Of a DNA stretch of 64,000 nucleotides, positions 1-9,095 are shown one piece after another. A program made the position numbers and the translations under genes. The notes under the pieces were generated by a model. It had not been told where the DNA came from and did not search any database. It saw only the letters and a list, made by a program, of their open reading frames with translations. The stretch is from Blastocatellia bacterium UBA7656 (GTDB lineage Bacteria; Acidobacteriota; Blastocatellia; UBA7656). The stretch lies in NCBI GenBank assembly GCA_002483445.1, contig DLHY01000066.1:33262-97261 (forward strand), given 5' to 3'. The first letter of the stretch is position 1. Each line of letters begins with the position of its first letter.

Positions 1-1050
1 CTCGCCGTCGTCGCGGCTTTTCTAGTCGGCGGCGTCATCGTGTGGATCGTGGGCGACAGTCCGCTGCTCGTCTACAATCTTTTCTTCACAAGCGCGTTCG
101 GCAGCGTCGATGGCATAGGCTACACGCTCTTTTATGCAACGCCTTTGATCTTCACGGGGCTTGCGGTGGCTGTGGCTTTCAAGTGCGGCCTCTTCAACAT
201 AGGCGCTGAGGGGCAGCTTGTCGCCGCAGCATTCGCCACCGCCTGGGTCGGGCTTGTCGCGCCCGAAGGCTGGCCCGCGATACTCGTCGCTCTGCTGGCG
301 ATGCTGGCCGCTGTCGTTGTCGGCGGAGTGTGGGCGGGAATTCCGGGCGTGCTGAAAGCCCGATTCGGCGCGCACGAAGTCATCACTACTATAATGATGA
401 ACTTCATCGCCGCAGGAATAGTCAGCTACCTGACTCAGTATCACTATCGCAAACAGGGCGATCCTATTTTAGAGACATTGCCGATAGCCGAGATGAAAGA
501 CGGGGTGCTGACAGGGCCGCACATTCCGCGAATGCATGATCTGCTCGCGCCGCTTGGAATAAATTTCCCTGAGCGGTTGCCGCTCAATCTGGCTTTTCTG
601 TTCGCGCTTGCGGCGTGCGCGCTGGTCTATGTTTTTTTGTGGAAGACGAAATGGGGGTATGAACTTCGAGCCGTCGGATTGAATCCTTCGGCGGCTGAAT
701 ACGGCGGCATCTCGATTGCGCGGAACACTGTGATGGCGATGGCGCTTTCAGGGATGCTGGCGGGTATGGTCGGCATCAACGATGTATTGGGCTATCGCTA
801 TCGTTATTATGACGGGTTTTCAGCCGGGTACGGATTTACGGGAATAGCCGTCGCCTTGCTTGGGAGAAATCATCCTGTGGGGGTGCTTCTTGCAGCTTTG
901 CTTTTCGGCGCGCTGGCCCGCTCGCAACTCTTCATCGATATTTTCACCAACAAAGTATCGAAAGACTGGGTGGTGATACTTCAAGCGATCATAATTTTAT
1001 TCGTTGCGTGCGAAGCCGTTTTCAGAATGAAGTCGAAACGAAGCGGGTAA
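1..1050 (+). CDS. Nucleoside-type ABC transporter permease (5'-partial)
   Basis: Inner-membrane permease subunit of a BmpA/Nup-type ABC importer (family BPD_transp_2, as in YufP/NupP), which takes up nucleosides or related solutes. The frame is open from base 1, so the start lies upstream of the window. At least seven hydrophobic segments are visible, and the family hallmark EANGFT-like loop appears as the GYGFTGIAVALLGRNHP stretch near the C-terminus. The paralogous second permease follows at 1208, which is the usual gene order; the ATPase and solute-binding protein are expected upstream. Substrate is inferred from family only. A GTG at 40 is internal, not the real start. Confidence 0.88.
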   Translation, partial: LAVVAAFLVGGVIVWIVGDSPLLVYNLFFTSAFGSVDGIGYTLFYATPLIFTGLAVAVAFKCGLFNIGAEGQLVAAAFATAWVGLVAPEGWPAILVALLAMLAAVVVGGVWAGIPGVLKARFGAHEVITTIMMNFIAAGIVSYLTQYHYRKQGDPILETLPIAEMKDGVLTGPHIPRMHDLLAPLGINFPERLPLNLAFLFALAACALVYVFLWKTKWGYELRAVGLNPSAAEYGGISIARNTVMAMALSGMLAGMVGINDVLGYRYRYYDGFSAGYGFTGIAVALLGRNHPVGVLLAALLFGALARSQLFIDIFTNKVSKDWVVILQAIIILFVACEAVFRMKSKRSG

Positions 1051-1055
1051 TGGGG

Positions 1056-1200
1056 GATAGGTGATGGGTGATGGGTGACGGGTGGGGTGATGGGTAATGG
1101 GTGGTAGGTGTCAGTGAGAAAGAGGCTTCATGATCTCTTCCTCCATCACCTTATCCCCATCACCCATTACCTGTCACCCATCACCTATCATCCGTCACCC
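1056..1200. repeat. Inverted arrays of GGTGATG-type heptads
   Basis: Bases 1056-1110 are a degenerate run of GGGTGAT/GGGTAAT heptads, and 1142-1200 carries the complementary run (CATCACC/CATTACC). A spacer of about 30 bases lies between them, so the transcript between the two permease genes could fold into a long imperfect hairpin. Noncoding, and unlike its coding neighbours in composition. Confidence 0.75.
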
Positions 1201-1207
1201 AACAGCT

Positions 1208-2146
1208 ATGGACATCACCGACATTCTCAACCTGTCGCTGCTGGCTTCGATGGTGCGACTGTCGACGCCGCTCGTTCTGGCTGCGCTCGGCGGGATGTAC
1301 TCCGAACGAGGCGGAGTCATCAACATCGCGCTCGAAGGAATAATGCTGGCTGGAGCTTTCACCGCAGCCGCAGTCACCGCGCGAACCGCTAATCCATGGA
1401 TCGGGCTTGTGTCGGCTGCCATCGCGGGGCTTCTGGTCGCAGCAATTCACGCCGTAGCAACGATTCAATTCAAAGCCGATCAGGTCGTGGTCGGAACGGC
1501 TATCAATATTTTATTTCTCGGAGTGCCTGCGCTGGCGTCGGGCGCGATGTTCGGATCGACCGGCTCGACCCCTCAGCTTCCCCGCGAGCAGACCTTGCCC
1601 GACTGGAACATTCCCGGCATCGATAGCATTCCGATCTTGAGTCAGTTGTTTTCAGGTCACAAGCCGATAGTTTATCTGGCGATATTGATGGTTCCCGCAA
1701 GCTGGTATGTGTTATATCGCACGCGCTTCGGCTTGAGGCTGCGCGCTGTGGGAGAAAACCCGGAAGCGGCGGACACGGCAGGCGTGAGTGTGGCGCGAAT
1801 GCGATACGCGGGCGTGTTGATGAGCGGCGTGCTTGCGGGCATAGGCGGGGCTTATCTTTCGATAGGCCAGAATTCTCTCTTCACTCGCAATATGACGGCA
1901 GGGCGCGGATTCATCGCGCTTGCGGCGTTGATATTCGGCAAGTGGCATCCTGTGGGCGCGTCTCTCGCTTGTTTGCTTTTTGGATTGGCCGAAGCGATTT
2001 CGATCAGGATGCAGGGCGTCGTTTCGATCCCCGTGCAATTCATTCAACTCATTCCTTACGTGCTGACGATGGTCGTGCTTGCCGGATTCATAGGCCGCGC
2101 CACTCCTCCGAAAGCCATCGGCGTGCCTTATGTGAAAGAGAAGTAG
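1208..2146 (+). CDS. Nucleoside-type ABC transporter permease, second subunit
   Basis: Partner permease (YufQ/NupQ type, BPD_transp_2 family) of the gene ending at 1050, about 312 residues with multiple membrane spans. Conserved family stretches include GMYSERGGVINIALEG near residue 40 and a C-terminal GRGFIALAALIFGKWHP loop, parallel to that in the first permease. The ATG at 1208 is chosen because everything between 1130 and 1207 in the same frame translates the heptad repeat. Together the two subunits should form the heterodimeric channel of a nucleoside or base importer; substrate is not readable from sequence. Confidence 0.88.
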   Translation: MDITDILNLSLLASMVRLSTPLVLAALGGMYSERGGVINIALEGIMLAGAFTAAAVTARTANPWIGLVSAAIAGLLVAAIHAVATIQFKADQVVVGTAINILFLGVPALASGAMFGSTGSTPQLPREQTLPDWNIPGIDSIPILSQLFSGHKPIVYLAILMVPASWYVLYRTRFGLRLRAVGENPEAADTAGVSVARMRYAGVLMSGVLAGIGGAYLSIGQNSLFTRNMTAGRGFIALAALIFGKWHPVGASLACLLFGLAEAISIRMQGVVSIPVQFIQLIPYVLTMVVLAGFIGRATPPKAIGVPYVKEK

Positions 2147-2175
2147 CAGAAACCCAACATTGCAGATAAATCAAC

Positions 2176-2301
2176 ATGCCAGGAATTGATTGGGAAGCCT
2201 TAGCCAGCCGACTTGGAGCATTGAGTAAAGATGGCGAATCTGGCGGCACTCAATATGCGCGCCAGACTATGGTCTTCGGCATCACGCCTCCTCCTATTTG
2301 A
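2176..2301 (+). pseudogene. Possible N-terminal gene remnant, 41 codons
   Basis: A short open frame beginning MPGIDWEALASRLGAL and continuing GGTQYARQ has protein-like composition but ends after 41 codons. It may be the N-terminal stub of a larger protein whose remainder has been deleted. No family assigned with certainty. It sits in the 186-base gap between the permease and hypA and could equally be a short noncoding leader. Confidence 0.3.
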
Positions 2302-2332
2302 CATCTTTGCGCGGCAGCAACAGAGTTGAAGT

Positions 2333-2677
2333 ATGCACGAGCTTTCGATTGCAATGAGCATCATCGGGATGGCGACGGAAGAAGTCGCCCGACACGGCGG
2401 CACACAGGTCAATGCAGTCCATCTCAAGCTCGGCAGTCTTTCAGGCGTTGTCAAAGACGCCCTGCTCTTTTCTTATGAGGCGGCCTGCCAGGATACGCCG
2501 CTTCAAGGCTCGCGTCTGGTGATAGAAGAAGTGCCGGTCGTGGTCTATTGTCCGACGTGTCGCAAAGAGCAAACGCTTGCTTCAATACAGTTCTTCTACT
2601 GCCCTGTGTGCGCCACGCCGACGCCTGAAGTCCTGCGGGGCGTGGAACTGGAAGTCACGGCTCTGGAGATTCAATGA
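2333..2677 (+). CDS. hypA: Hydrogenase nickel-insertion chaperone HypA
   Basis: HypA brings Ni to the [NiFe]-hydrogenase large subunit together with HypB in the cytoplasm. The 114-residue protein has the normal family length. It begins MHELS, which places the Ni-binding His at position 2, and has the structural zinc site as two CxxC pairs (C73/C76 and C90/C93). It opens a tightly packed hyp operon; its stop overlaps the hypB start by four bases. No strong Shine-Dalgarno sequence is visible. Confidence 0.95.
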   Translation: MHELSIAMSIIGMATEEVARHGGTQVNAVHLKLGSLSGVVKDALLFSYEAACQDTPLQGSRLVIEEVPVVVYCPTCRKEQTLASIQFFYCPVCATPTPEVLRGVELEVTALEIQ

Positions 2678-3342
2678 TGAGCAGTTCGCGACTGGTCGAG
2701 GTCAGACAAAATGTGCTGAAGCAAAATGACGCGCTGGCCCGCCGATTGCGCGAGCGATTCGCTCAGTCAGGCGTTTATGTCGTCAGTCTGGTTTCGAGTC
2801 CCGGCGCAGGCAAGACCGCGTTTCTGGAAAAGACGCTCGCCCGTCTGCGCTCGCGCGCCCGCGTAGCCGCTCTGGTCGGCGATCTGGCGACAGACAACGA
2901 CGCGGCGCGGCTTGCTCGCACAGAGGTTCCGGTCAGGCAAATCACAACAGGCACGGTCTGTCACCTCGAAGCCGCGATGGTCGAACGCGCGCTCGAAGGC
3001 TGGGAGCTTGGCGAACTCGATTGCCTGTTCATCGAAAATGTCGGCAATCTCGTCTGCCCTTCCAGCTATGACCTCGGCGAAAATATGCGGCTGGTGCTTA
3101 TGTCCGTGACTGAAGGCGAAGATAAACCGCTCAAGTACCCGACTATCTTCAACACTGCCGACCTGGCCGTGATCACCAAAATCGATCTTGCCGCAGCCGT
3201 TGAATTCGACCTGTCGGCGGCGCATAAGAGTATTCAGTCCGTGCGACCAGGAATGGCGGTGATGGAAGTGTCGGCAAAGACCGGACAGGGAATGGACGAG
3301 TGGCTGCAATTGCTCGGATTACGTTTTTCTTCTCAGGCTTGA
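2674..3342 (+). CDS. hypB: Hydrogenase maturation GTPase HypB
   Basis: GTPase that drives Ni delivery with HypA. The P-loop SSPGAGKT spans residues 41-48, and the metal-binding Cys-His pair of the G domain is C96/H97 in TGTVCHLEA. A TKIDL guanine-specificity motif follows. There is no N-terminal His-rich or CCGCxx metal-storage segment, so this is the short form. ATGATG offers two adjacent starts; the first overlaps hypA (ATGA), suggesting translational coupling. Confidence 0.95.
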   Translation: MMSSSRLVEVRQNVLKQNDALARRLRERFAQSGVYVVSLVSSPGAGKTAFLEKTLARLRSRARVAALVGDLATDNDAARLARTEVPVRQITTGTVCHLEAAMVERALEGWELGELDCLFIENVGNLVCPSSYDLGENMRLVLMSVTEGEDKPLKYPTIFNTADLAVITKIDLAAAVEFDLSAAHKSIQSVRPGMAVMEVSAKTGQGMDEWLQLLGLRFSSQA

Positions 3343-3349
3343 CAATGCA

Positions 3350-5644
3350 ATGGCGACAAGAGCGCAAATCCTGGTGCGAGGCATTGTGCAGGGCGTAGGC
3401 TTTCGCCCTTATATTTTCTCGCTCGCCAGAAATCGCGCCCTCAAAGGTCAGGTCTTCAATAACACCACAGGCGTTCTGATCGATGTCGAAGGCGAAGCCT
3501 GCGCGATTGACCGCTTCGTTGATGATATCAAACTGAACCCGCCGCCGCTCTCTTCCATCGAATCAGTCGAACTCAGCAACAATCTGGCTCCGGCAAATTA
3601 CTCTGACTTCCGCATCGTCGAGAGCGACGCGGCGGGCGAAAAATTCATTCCCATTTCAGCCGACATTGCGACCTGCGAAGATTGCCTCAGAGAAATGCTC
3701 GACCCTCAAGACCGACGTTACCGCTATCCGTTCATCAACTGCACAAACTGCGGCCCGCGCTTCACGATCATCGAAGGCATACCCTATGACCGCGCGCGCA
3801 CCTCAATGCGCGAATTCGAGATGTGTCAATCCTGCCGCGCCGAATATGAAAACCCTCTCGACCGCCGTTTTCACGCAGAGCCTACAGCCTGCGCCGCGTG
3901 CGGCCCGCGTCTGTTTCTGACCGATGCGCAGGGACGAGAAGTGTCGCTCGACGCAGCCACAGGCGAAGATGCAATCAATCGCCCGCTCGATCTTTTATTG
4001 AAGGGAAACATAGTCGCAATCAAGGGCCTCGGCGGGTTTCATCTCGCCTGCGATGCGACGAACGCTCTTGCAGTCGAGCATTTGAGAAAAAGAAAGTATC
4101 GCGAAGACAAACCGTTCGCCCTGATGGCAAGCTCGGTCGATGTAATCAAAAAATTCTGCTCCGTTTCGCAGCTTGAAGAAGATTTGCTTCACTCCTCGCG
4201 CCGCCCCATCGTGCTGCTCGACAGAAAAGCCGATGCAGAAATTTCGGAAGCAATCGCGCCCGGTGTCTCGACCCTCGGCTTTATGCTGCCCTACACGCCT
4301 CTGCATTATTTGCTGTTGGAAAACCTCGACCGTCCGCTTGTGATGACGAGCGGCAATGTTTCGGATGAGCCAATCTGTTATCAGGACGAAGACGCTCGTC
4401 GGCGGTTGAACGAGATTGCAGATTACTATCTGCTCCACAACCGCCCGATTCGCGTGCGCGCGGATGATTCGGTGACGCGCGTCTTTTCCGGGCGCGAGAT
4501 GGTCGCGCGCCGCTCGCGCGGTTATGCGCCTGCGCCGATCAAACTGGCGTTTCGTTTCAACAGGCAGATTCTCGCGTGCGGCGCGGAACTTAAAAACACT
4601 TTCTGCCTCGCGCGAGACGATTACGCTTTCGTGAGCCATCACATCGGCGACCTTGAAAATCTCGAAACGCTTCGATCATTCACCGAAGGCATAGAGCATT
4701 ACCAGCGCCTCTTCAATATTCAACCCGAGGTCGTCGCTCACGACCTGCACCCGGAATATCTCTCGACAAAATATGCGCTTGCGCATGATCGAGCCGGGAT
4801 TCGCGTCGGCGTGCAGCATCATCACGCGCATATCGCAAGCTGCATGGCTGAAAACGCATTGGAAGGCGAACTGATCGGCGTGGCGATGGATGGCCTCGGA
4901 TTCGGCTCTGATGGCCGATTCTGGGGCGGCGAGTTTTTCGTCGCGGATTTCCTGCGCGCCAAACGCATCGCCCACCTCGACTACATCAGGATGCCGGGAG
5001 GAGCTAAGGCCATTCGCGAGCCATGGCGAATGGGGGCCGTTTATCTGCATCGCGCGATGGGCGATCAGTTCCTCGAACTCGATTTGCCTTTCAATCGTCA
5101 GCCTGAGATAAATTCGTGGAAAACACTTCGCAGCATGATGGCTGCGGGAACCAACAGTCCTGAAACATCGAGCATGGGCCGCCTCTTCGATGCGCTGTCT
5201 GCCCTGCTCTGCTTGAGGAGCGCGGTCAACTACGAAGGACAGGCCGCAATCGAACTTGAAACGATTGCCGACCGCAGTGTGACTGAAAGTTATGAATTCG
5301 AGATTGCCGGTGAAAAGATCAAAGCGGAGCCGGTTATTCAAAGCGCGGTCGACGATCTGCTCAACGGCGTTCCCGCCCGTGTGGTGTCAGCCAAATTTCA
5401 CCTCGGCGTGGTCAATCTGATCGCCCGGATCGCGCGAAGGGTGAGAGATGAGCGACATCTGAATCGCGTGGCATTGTCGGGCGGCGTATTTCAGAATATG
5501 TTTCTGCTCGAAAGCGTTTGTCGCCTGCTCGGAGGCGAAGGCTTCGAGGTCTTTACCCATAGCCGCGTGCCGACCAACGACGGCGGAATCTCGCTCGGTC
5601 AGGCGGCGATTGCCAGCGCCCGTATTGCATCAGGGAGAATTTAA
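3350..5644 (+). CDS. hypF: Carbamoyltransferase HypF
   Basis: HypF converts carbamoyl phosphate and ATP to a carbamoyl adenylate and passes the carbamoyl group to HypE for synthesis of the CN ligands of the active-site iron. The 764 residues give the full domain order: N-terminal acylphosphatase (GIVQGVGFRPYIF near residues 11-23), two zinc-finger repeats with CxxC pairs (about 107-185), a YrdC-like domain (about 200-370) and a C-terminal Kae1-like domain with an HHHAH metal motif near residue 480. No key motif is missing. Starts seven bases after hypB. Confidence 0.96.
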   Translation: MATRAQILVRGIVQGVGFRPYIFSLARNRALKGQVFNNTTGVLIDVEGEACAIDRFVDDIKLNPPPLSSIESVELSNNLAPANYSDFRIVESDAAGEKFIPISADIATCEDCLREMLDPQDRRYRYPFINCTNCGPRFTIIEGIPYDRARTSMREFEMCQSCRAEYENPLDRRFHAEPTACAACGPRLFLTDAQGREVSLDAATGEDAINRPLDLLLKGNIVAIKGLGGFHLACDATNALAVEHLRKRKYREDKPFALMASSVDVIKKFCSVSQLEEDLLHSSRRPIVLLDRKADAEISEAIAPGVSTLGFMLPYTPLHYLLLENLDRPLVMTSGNVSDEPICYQDEDARRRLNEIADYYLLHNRPIRVRADDSVTRVFSGREMVARRSRGYAPAPIKLAFRFNRQILACGAELKNTFCLARDDYAFVSHHIGDLENLETLRSFTEGIEHYQRLFNIQPEVVAHDLHPEYLSTKYALAHDRAGIRVGVQHHHAHIASCMAENALEGELIGVAMDGLGFGSDGRFWGGEFFVADFLRAKRIAHLDYIRMPGGAKAIREPWRMGAVYLHRAMGDQFLELDLPFNRQPEINSWKTLRSMMAAGTNSPETSSMGRLFDALSALLCLRSAVNYEGQAAIELETIADRSVTESYEFEIAGEKIKAEPVIQSAVDDLLNGVPARVVSAKFHLGVVNLIARIARRVRDERHLNRVALSGGVFQNMFLLESVCRLLGGEGFEVFTHSRVPTNDGGISLGQAAIASARIASGRI

Positions 5645-5647
5645 TTT

Positions 5648-5908
5648 ATGTGTTTAGCCATACCCGGAAAAATTGTCGAGATAGTCGATCACGAAAACAG
5701 CATTGCCAAAGTCGAGGTAGGCGGGGTCAGGCGCAATATCAATACCGGGATGCTGGATGATGCGCGCGTCGGCGACTATGTTCTAATCCATGTCGGATTC
5801 GCCATGAGCAGGATCGATGAAAAGCAGGCTCAGGAGACGCTGCGCATTCTCGAAGAGCTTGGTTCATACATGGAAGAATTCGAGCAATTCAAGACCGCGA
5901 TGGAGTGA
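5648..5908 (+). CDS. hypC: Hydrogenase maturation chaperone HypC
   Basis: Small chaperone that with HypD carries the Fe(CN)2CO unit to the apo-large subunit. It begins MCLAIPGKIVEI, with the essential Cys at position 2, and has the usual length (86 residues). It follows hypF by three bases, with a GGGAG ribosome-binding site overlapping the end of hypF. Confidence 0.95.
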   Translation: MCLAIPGKIVEIVDHENSIAKVEVGGVRRNINTGMLDDARVGDYVLIHVGFAMSRIDEKQAQETLRILEELGSYMEEFEQFKTAME

Positions 5909-5914
5909 CAAGCG

Positions 5915-6604
5915 ATGGCGGAAGAGGCAGATGATTTCTCGCGCGCTTTTTATCCGTTCCTGCACAAAGGCGCAAGCCAGCCGCAGGAATTGATGAAGGA
6001 ATTGGGCTTCTCGCTGATGGAAAAAGCGAAAGAGAGCGCCGAGGTCAAGACGCGATTCTTTGAAGAGAGCAAAGATGAAATCCTCGCCGTATCGCTCGTC
6101 CTGGCTCGGAGTTTTCATCGCGGACGCAGAATGTTCGTTTGCGGCAATGGCGGGTCGGCGACCGACGCGCAGCACATCGCGGTCGAATTTATGCACCCGA
6201 TCACAGTTGGCCGCAGGGCGCTGCCGGTTGTGTGTCTGTCTAACGACATGGCGATGATCACGGCAGTGGCGAATGATGTGGGCATCGAGCACATTTTTTC
6301 GCGACAGATCATCGCGCACGGGCAGGCGGGCGACATCCTGCTCGGCATTTCCACGAGCGGGAACTCTGATAATTTGATCAACGCCTTTGATACGGCGCAT
6401 CGCATGAAGATGGTGACGATAGGCTTTGCCGGAGGCGACGGAGGCAGGATGGCGCAATTGCGCGCCGAAGGACTGATAGACTTCTGTCTGAGTGTGCCGA
6501 CATCGAGCATCCATCGTGTGCAGGAAACGCATGTCGCGCTCTATCACATCGTGTGGGATATGGTGCATGAGTTTCTGATGCATCGTGCTTTGCTTGAAGA
6601 GTGA
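5915..6604 (+). CDS. SIS-domain sugar-phosphate isomerase (GmhA-like) inside the hyp operon
   Basis: A 229-residue SIS-domain protein of the sedoheptulose-7-phosphate isomerase (GmhA) family. It has the phosphate-binding segment CGNGGSATDAQH, the second loop STSGNSDN, and a C-terminal QETHVALYH segment holding the His expected at the active site. An N-terminal extension of about 40 residues precedes the SIS core. It is wedged between hypC (6 bases upstream) and hypD (overlapping), so it must be co-transcribed with the maturation genes. Whether it acts in heptose synthesis or has been recruited to hydrogenase maturation is unknown; I recall similar genes next to hyp genes of actinobacterial-type (group 1h) hydrogenases, which should be checked. 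Confidence 0.85.
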   Translation: MAEEADDFSRAFYPFLHKGASQPQELMKELGFSLMEKAKESAEVKTRFFEESKDEILAVSLVLARSFHRGRRMFVCGNGGSATDAQHIAVEFMHPITVGRRALPVVCLSNDMAMITAVANDVGIEHIFSRQIIAHGQAGDILLGISTSGNSDNLINAFDTAHRMKMVTIGFAGGDGGRMAQLRAEGLIDFCLSVPTSSIHRVQETHVALYHIVWDMVHEFLMHRALLEE

Positions 6605-6612
6605 GGAATGAA

Positions 6613-7740
6613 ATGAAATTCATAGACGAATATCGCCGGAGCGATCTGGCGCACACGCTGGCAGAAAAGATCGCCGCGATGACTGACAAACGGCTCAAGA
6701 TCATGGAAGTCTGCGGCGGTCACACGCACGCGATTTTCAAATACGGCATCGAAGACCTGCTGCCTTTGAATATCGAAATGATTCATGGCCCCGGCTGCCC
6801 CGTGTGCGTGATTCCGCTGGGCCGCGTCGATGATGCGATCTCGATAGCCTTGCAGACAGACGTGATATTTACGACCTTCGGCGATGCGATGCGCGTGCCG
6901 GGGTCGAAGACCAGTCTGCTCGACGCGAAAGCGGCGGGCGCGGATGTCCGAATGGTCTATTCGCCGCTCGACGCGCTCAGGATTGCAAAGAAGAACCCGG
7001 ATCGTCACACCGTTTTTCTCGCGCTCGGATTCGAAACCACCGCGCCATCGACGGCGATGACCGTTCTTCAGGCTGATAAAGAAGGAGTCGAAAACTTCAG
7101 CGTCTTCTGCAATCACATCACTATCGTTCCGGCGTTGAAGGCGATGCTCGATTCACCCGATTTGAAACTGGACGGATTCCTCGGCCCCGGCCACGTCAGC
7201 ACCGTGATCGGCCTTCGCCCTTATCAGTTCGTTGCTCGTGATTACGGCAAGCCCGTCGCCGTCTCAGGCTTCGAGCCGCTCGACGTTTTGCAATCGGTCT
7301 ATATGGTCGTCAAACAGATAGTCGAAGGGAGGGCTGAAATCGAGAATCAGTATGGGCGGGCTGTATCGCCGGATGGCAACCGGAAGGCGCTGGAAGTATT
7401 GTTCGAGGTCTTCGAGCCTCGCGACTTTTTCGAGTGGCGAGGGCTGGGATCTATCGCTCACAGCGGGATGAAGCTGAGAGGAAAATATGCGCGCTTCGAT
7501 GCGGAGTTGAAATTCAGCATTCCGGGTCTCAGAGTGGCAGACCCGAAAGCCTGCCAGTGCGGAGAGATTTTGAAAGGCGTGAAAAAGCCCTGGGAGTGCA
7601 AAGTCTTCGGCACTGCCTGCACGCCTGAAACGCCGATTGGATCGTGCATGGTTTCGAGTGAAGGAGCGTGCGCGGCCTATTACAACTTTGGCCGATTGTC
7701 GAAAGTCGCCGAGCGACACGGAGCGCAGGCGGGAGTTTGA
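6613..7740 (+). CDS. hypD: Fe-S hydrogenase maturation protein HypD
   Basis: HypD is the [4Fe-4S] scaffold on which the Fe(CN)2CO cofactor is assembled with HypC. Visible motifs are CGGHTHAIF near residue 34, GPGCPVC near residue 65, and the C-terminal iron-sulfur cysteines in CQCGEI, FGTAC and GSC...GAC. The ATG at 6613 is preferred because GAGGA lies six bases before it; an upstream GTG at 6601 would give four extra residues and a GTGA overlap with the previous gene. About 375 residues, normal for the family. Confidence 0.95.
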   Translation: MKFIDEYRRSDLAHTLAEKIAAMTDKRLKIMEVCGGHTHAIFKYGIEDLLPLNIEMIHGPGCPVCVIPLGRVDDAISIALQTDVIFTTFGDAMRVPGSKTSLLDAKAAGADVRMVYSPLDALRIAKKNPDRHTVFLALGFETTAPSTAMTVLQADKEGVENFSVFCNHITIVPALKAMLDSPDLKLDGFLGPGHVSTVIGLRPYQFVARDYGKPVAVSGFEPLDVLQSVYMVVKQIVEGRAEIENQYGRAVSPDGNRKALEVLFEVFEPRDFFEWRGLGSIAHSGMKLRGKYARFDAELKFSIPGLRVADPKACQCGEILKGVKKPWECKVFGTACTPETPIGSCMVSSEGACAAYYNFGRLSKVAERHGAQAGV

Positions 7741-7744
7741 AGCT

Positions 7745-8851
7745 ATGAAACAATTTGCTACTTCACCCTTATTCGAGCGAGTCGAACGCGCGCGGCGAAG
7801 AAAGCCGAAAATAAAAGACACGCATATCACGCTGGCGCATGGAAGCGGCGGCAAGGCTATGCACGAACTCATCGAGGGATTGTTTCTTGAGTACCTGAGA
7901 AACCCGCTGCTCGAAAAGCTCGAAGATCAGGCAGTCTTTGAAATAGCCAGCAATCACGCAAGACCTCGCCTCGCCTTCACGACTGATTCTTATGTGGTCG
8001 ATCCGATTTTCTTTCCCGGCGGCGACATCGGAAGCCTCGCCGTTCATGGGACTGTCAATGATCTGGCGATGAGCGGGGCGCGCCCGCTTTATCTTTCTGC
8101 CGGATTCATCATCGAAGAAGGCTTCCCCATCGCAGACCTCAAACGCATACTCTCGTCAATGCGCGAGGCGGCGCTTGAAGCAGGCGTCGAAGTAGTGACC
8201 GGCGATACGAAGGTGGTGCAGAGGGGCAGCGCCGACAAACTTTTCATCAACACCGCAGGCATCGGGGTTATCGAACACGCAGGGCATATCTCCGCTTCGC
8301 GCGCTGAGGCGGGCGACAAAGTTATCCTCAGCGGCGCGATTGGCGACCACGGCACCACGATTATGATTGCGCGCGGCGAGCTTGAACTCGAAACTGAAAT
8401 CGAAAGCGACACAGCACCGCTCAATTCGCTCGTTCGCGAAATGCTGGATGAAGCAGACAGCATCGCCGGCGTGAGGGCGATCCATTGCCTGCGCGATCCG
8501 ACGCGCGGCGGCGTGGCGACGACGCTGAATGAAATCGCGCTGGCCTCTGAGGTCTGCATCCAGATTTACGAAGACAGTATTCCAGTGCGCAGGGAAGTCA
8601 GAGGCGCGTGCGAGATTCTCGGACTCGATCCCCTCTACGTTGCAAACGAGGGAAAGCTGATCGCCATAGTCGCCGATGAGATAGCCCAGCCGATGGTGAT
8701 GCGAATGAAAGAGAATGTAAATGGCCGCGACACATGCATCATAGGTGAAGTGAAAATCGAGCCGCCCGGCATTGTCGCCATGCAAACAGGCTTCGGAGGC
8801 GCTCGCATCGTCGATATGCTGGTCGGAGAGCAACTGCCGAGAATTTGCTAG
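7745..8851 (+). CDS. hypE: Hydrogenase maturation protein HypE
   Basis: HypE accepts the carbamoyl group from HypF on its C-terminal Cys and dehydrates it to thiocyanate, the CN donor. The 368-residue protein starts four bases after hypD, shows the family N-terminus (LAHGSGGKAMHELI), an ATP-binding AIRS-like core, and ends exactly in PRIC with the catalytic terminal Cys intact. This closes the operon; all six Hyp functions are present and look functional. An in-frame start inside hypD (7637) is rejected. Confidence 0.95.
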   Translation: MKQFATSPLFERVERARRRKPKIKDTHITLAHGSGGKAMHELIEGLFLEYLRNPLLEKLEDQAVFEIASNHARPRLAFTTDSYVVDPIFFPGGDIGSLAVHGTVNDLAMSGARPLYLSAGFIIEEGFPIADLKRILSSMREAALEAGVEVVTGDTKVVQRGSADKLFINTAGIGVIEHAGHISASRAEAGDKVILSGAIGDHGTTIMIARGELELETEIESDTAPLNSLVREMLDEADSIAGVRAIHCLRDPTRGGVATTLNEIALASEVCIQIYEDSIPVRREVRGACEILGLDPLYVANEGKLIAIVADEIAQPMVMRMKENVNGRDTCIIGEVKIEPPGIVAMQTGFGGARIVDMLVGEQLPRIC

Positions 8852-8947
8852 GATCGTTCTTTCCCCTCTCACTGACGGACGCATATTTGATAACAGCGCT
8901 CCGCTTCCAGCGAACTGATACGGCGGTTCAGTATCAAAGCGCGCGGT

Positions 8948-9095
8948 TTGATGCGATTAGTCGTCAGCGTGATCGCATCGCTTGCGCTCACGCGCGCCCT
9001 CAGTAGTATGCTTTACGGAGTGAACACGGCTGACCCTATGACGATAGTCGCCTTGTCGGTTATTATGATCGCGATGGCGGCAGGAATAAAATCCT
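8948..9095 (+). pseudogene. C-terminal remnant of an ADOP/MacB-type ABC permease
   Basis: The translation LTRALSSMLYGVNTADPMTI followed by a hydrophobic stretch matches, from memory, the last transmembrane region of acidobacterial duplicated orphan permeases (FtsX/MacB fold). Only about 45 codons of the normally ~800-residue protein remain, and the frame then runs on as nonsense into the next gene. I infer a decayed copy. It also supports an acidobacterial origin. Confidence 0.55.
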
